Part shown: piece after piece, positions 63,441 to 64,000 of the stretch
Position numbering within the stretch: the first letter of the stretch is position 1
Layout of the letters: the number at the start of each line of letters is the position of its first letter
Assembly: GCF_000247815.1 (NCBI RefSeq)
Contig: NC_021677.1
Coordinates: forward strand, 45,606,864 to 45,670,863
Length of the DNA stretch: 64,000 bases
Source: Ficedula albicollis
Taxonomy: Eukaryota > Chordata > Aves > Passeriformes > Muscicapidae
Direction: 5' to 3'
Position numbers and translations under genes: made by a program
The notes under the pieces: model-generated
Told to the model about the DNA's origin: nothing
Databases searched by the model: none
The model's input: the letters and a program-made list of their open reading frames with translations, nothing else

Positions 63441-64000
63441 TTACCAATATACAAATTAATGGTTTTGATATTCAGATGTTCTAAGAAAAGTGTGACTCAT
63501 TAATAAAAGGAAAATTAATTTTTGCTTATATTTCTGTTGGCAATCTTTTCTTTCTTTCTTTTATCTGGGGTAAAAGGAAGTCCATCAACTTATTCTTTAA
63601 TGTACTGCCTAGTAATTCAATTTGTCAAATATAAAAGGATGAATGTTAGCCAAGAGAGACAATACAGTTGGATTTTCTTGGCAGAGATAATTCTTTCACA
63701 TGGGATCGTTGATTGCTGGCATTTTCCACTACAGCTGCAATATAGCAGCATTTCACCGGTTAATTTTGTGTCCCTCACAGTCATAGACTAAATGTTTTCT
63801 TCCATATTTTGTCAATTAAGCTTCTTGGCTAAAAGGTAATGATGCCTTACCACTTGTGTGTGAATTCCTCTAAAAAGGAGGGGAAAATAAGTTCTTATTT
63901 CATTTACATTCCAAAAAAGGCATTTATTAGTCCTATTTTGGTCCAGTTTAGATTATATTCTGAAATAGCATCCATTGTGCATCAAGACTGTTCATTAAAA
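63441..64000. other. Unique non-coding DNA to window end
   Basis: About 560 bases. One 89-codon frame (63522-63791) matches nothing recognised. No repeat seen. Confidence 0.6.

Overview
The window is AT-rich vertebrate nuclear DNA, most likely from a bird and possibly a songbird. The main evidence is two decayed CR1 LINE fragments (2640-2960 and 63229-63440), both on the minus strand; their layout matches the avian CR1 3' region, which is the dominant avian retroposon. Interspersed repeats are sparse, as expected of bird genomes, and one LTR remnant of an endogenous retrovirus lies at about 1549-2092. I found no protein-coding gene, exon, rRNA or tRNA that I can support. Every open frame is short, matches no family I recognise, or comes from low-complexity DNA. 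The window reads as intergenic or long-intron sequence.

Layout. 1-2.1 kb: AT-rich DNA, then an LTR whose promoter part is internally duplicated so that it carries three TATA boxes. 2.6-3.0 kb: a CR1 reverse-transcriptase fossil. 3-9.4 kb: plain non-coding DNA. 9.4-10.9 kb: four separate short tandem duplications. 11-23 kb: mostly unique DNA with further 68-86 bp duplications, a GGGAAA quadruplex-type repeat (13.57 kb) and an interlocked pair of inverted repeats (21.94-22.04 kb). 23.2-24.5 kb: a 73-bp duplication, a tract made almost wholly of G and T, and a segment that looks conserved and holds a CTCF-like site. 25-44 kb: unique DNA with duplications of 81-415 bp and a conserved-looking segment at 43.2-43.65 kb. 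44.6-45.26 kb: a polypyrimidine block with an uninterrupted run of 565 C. 46.96-52.03 kb: a nearly perfect head-to-tail duplication with a unit of about 2.5 kb. 53-64 kb: unique DNA, four more short duplications, A/C-rich simple sequence and the second CR1 fragment.

No genes work together here. The unusual signal is structural. At least 17 local head-to-tail duplications (about 22 bp to 2.5 kb, usually exactly two copies) are scattered over 64 kb of otherwise unique DNA. They differ by zero to several percent, often at CpG sites, so they appear to have formed at different times. The C run may be an assembly artefact, and the 2.5-kb duplication could be two haplotypes placed in series; both should be checked against reads.
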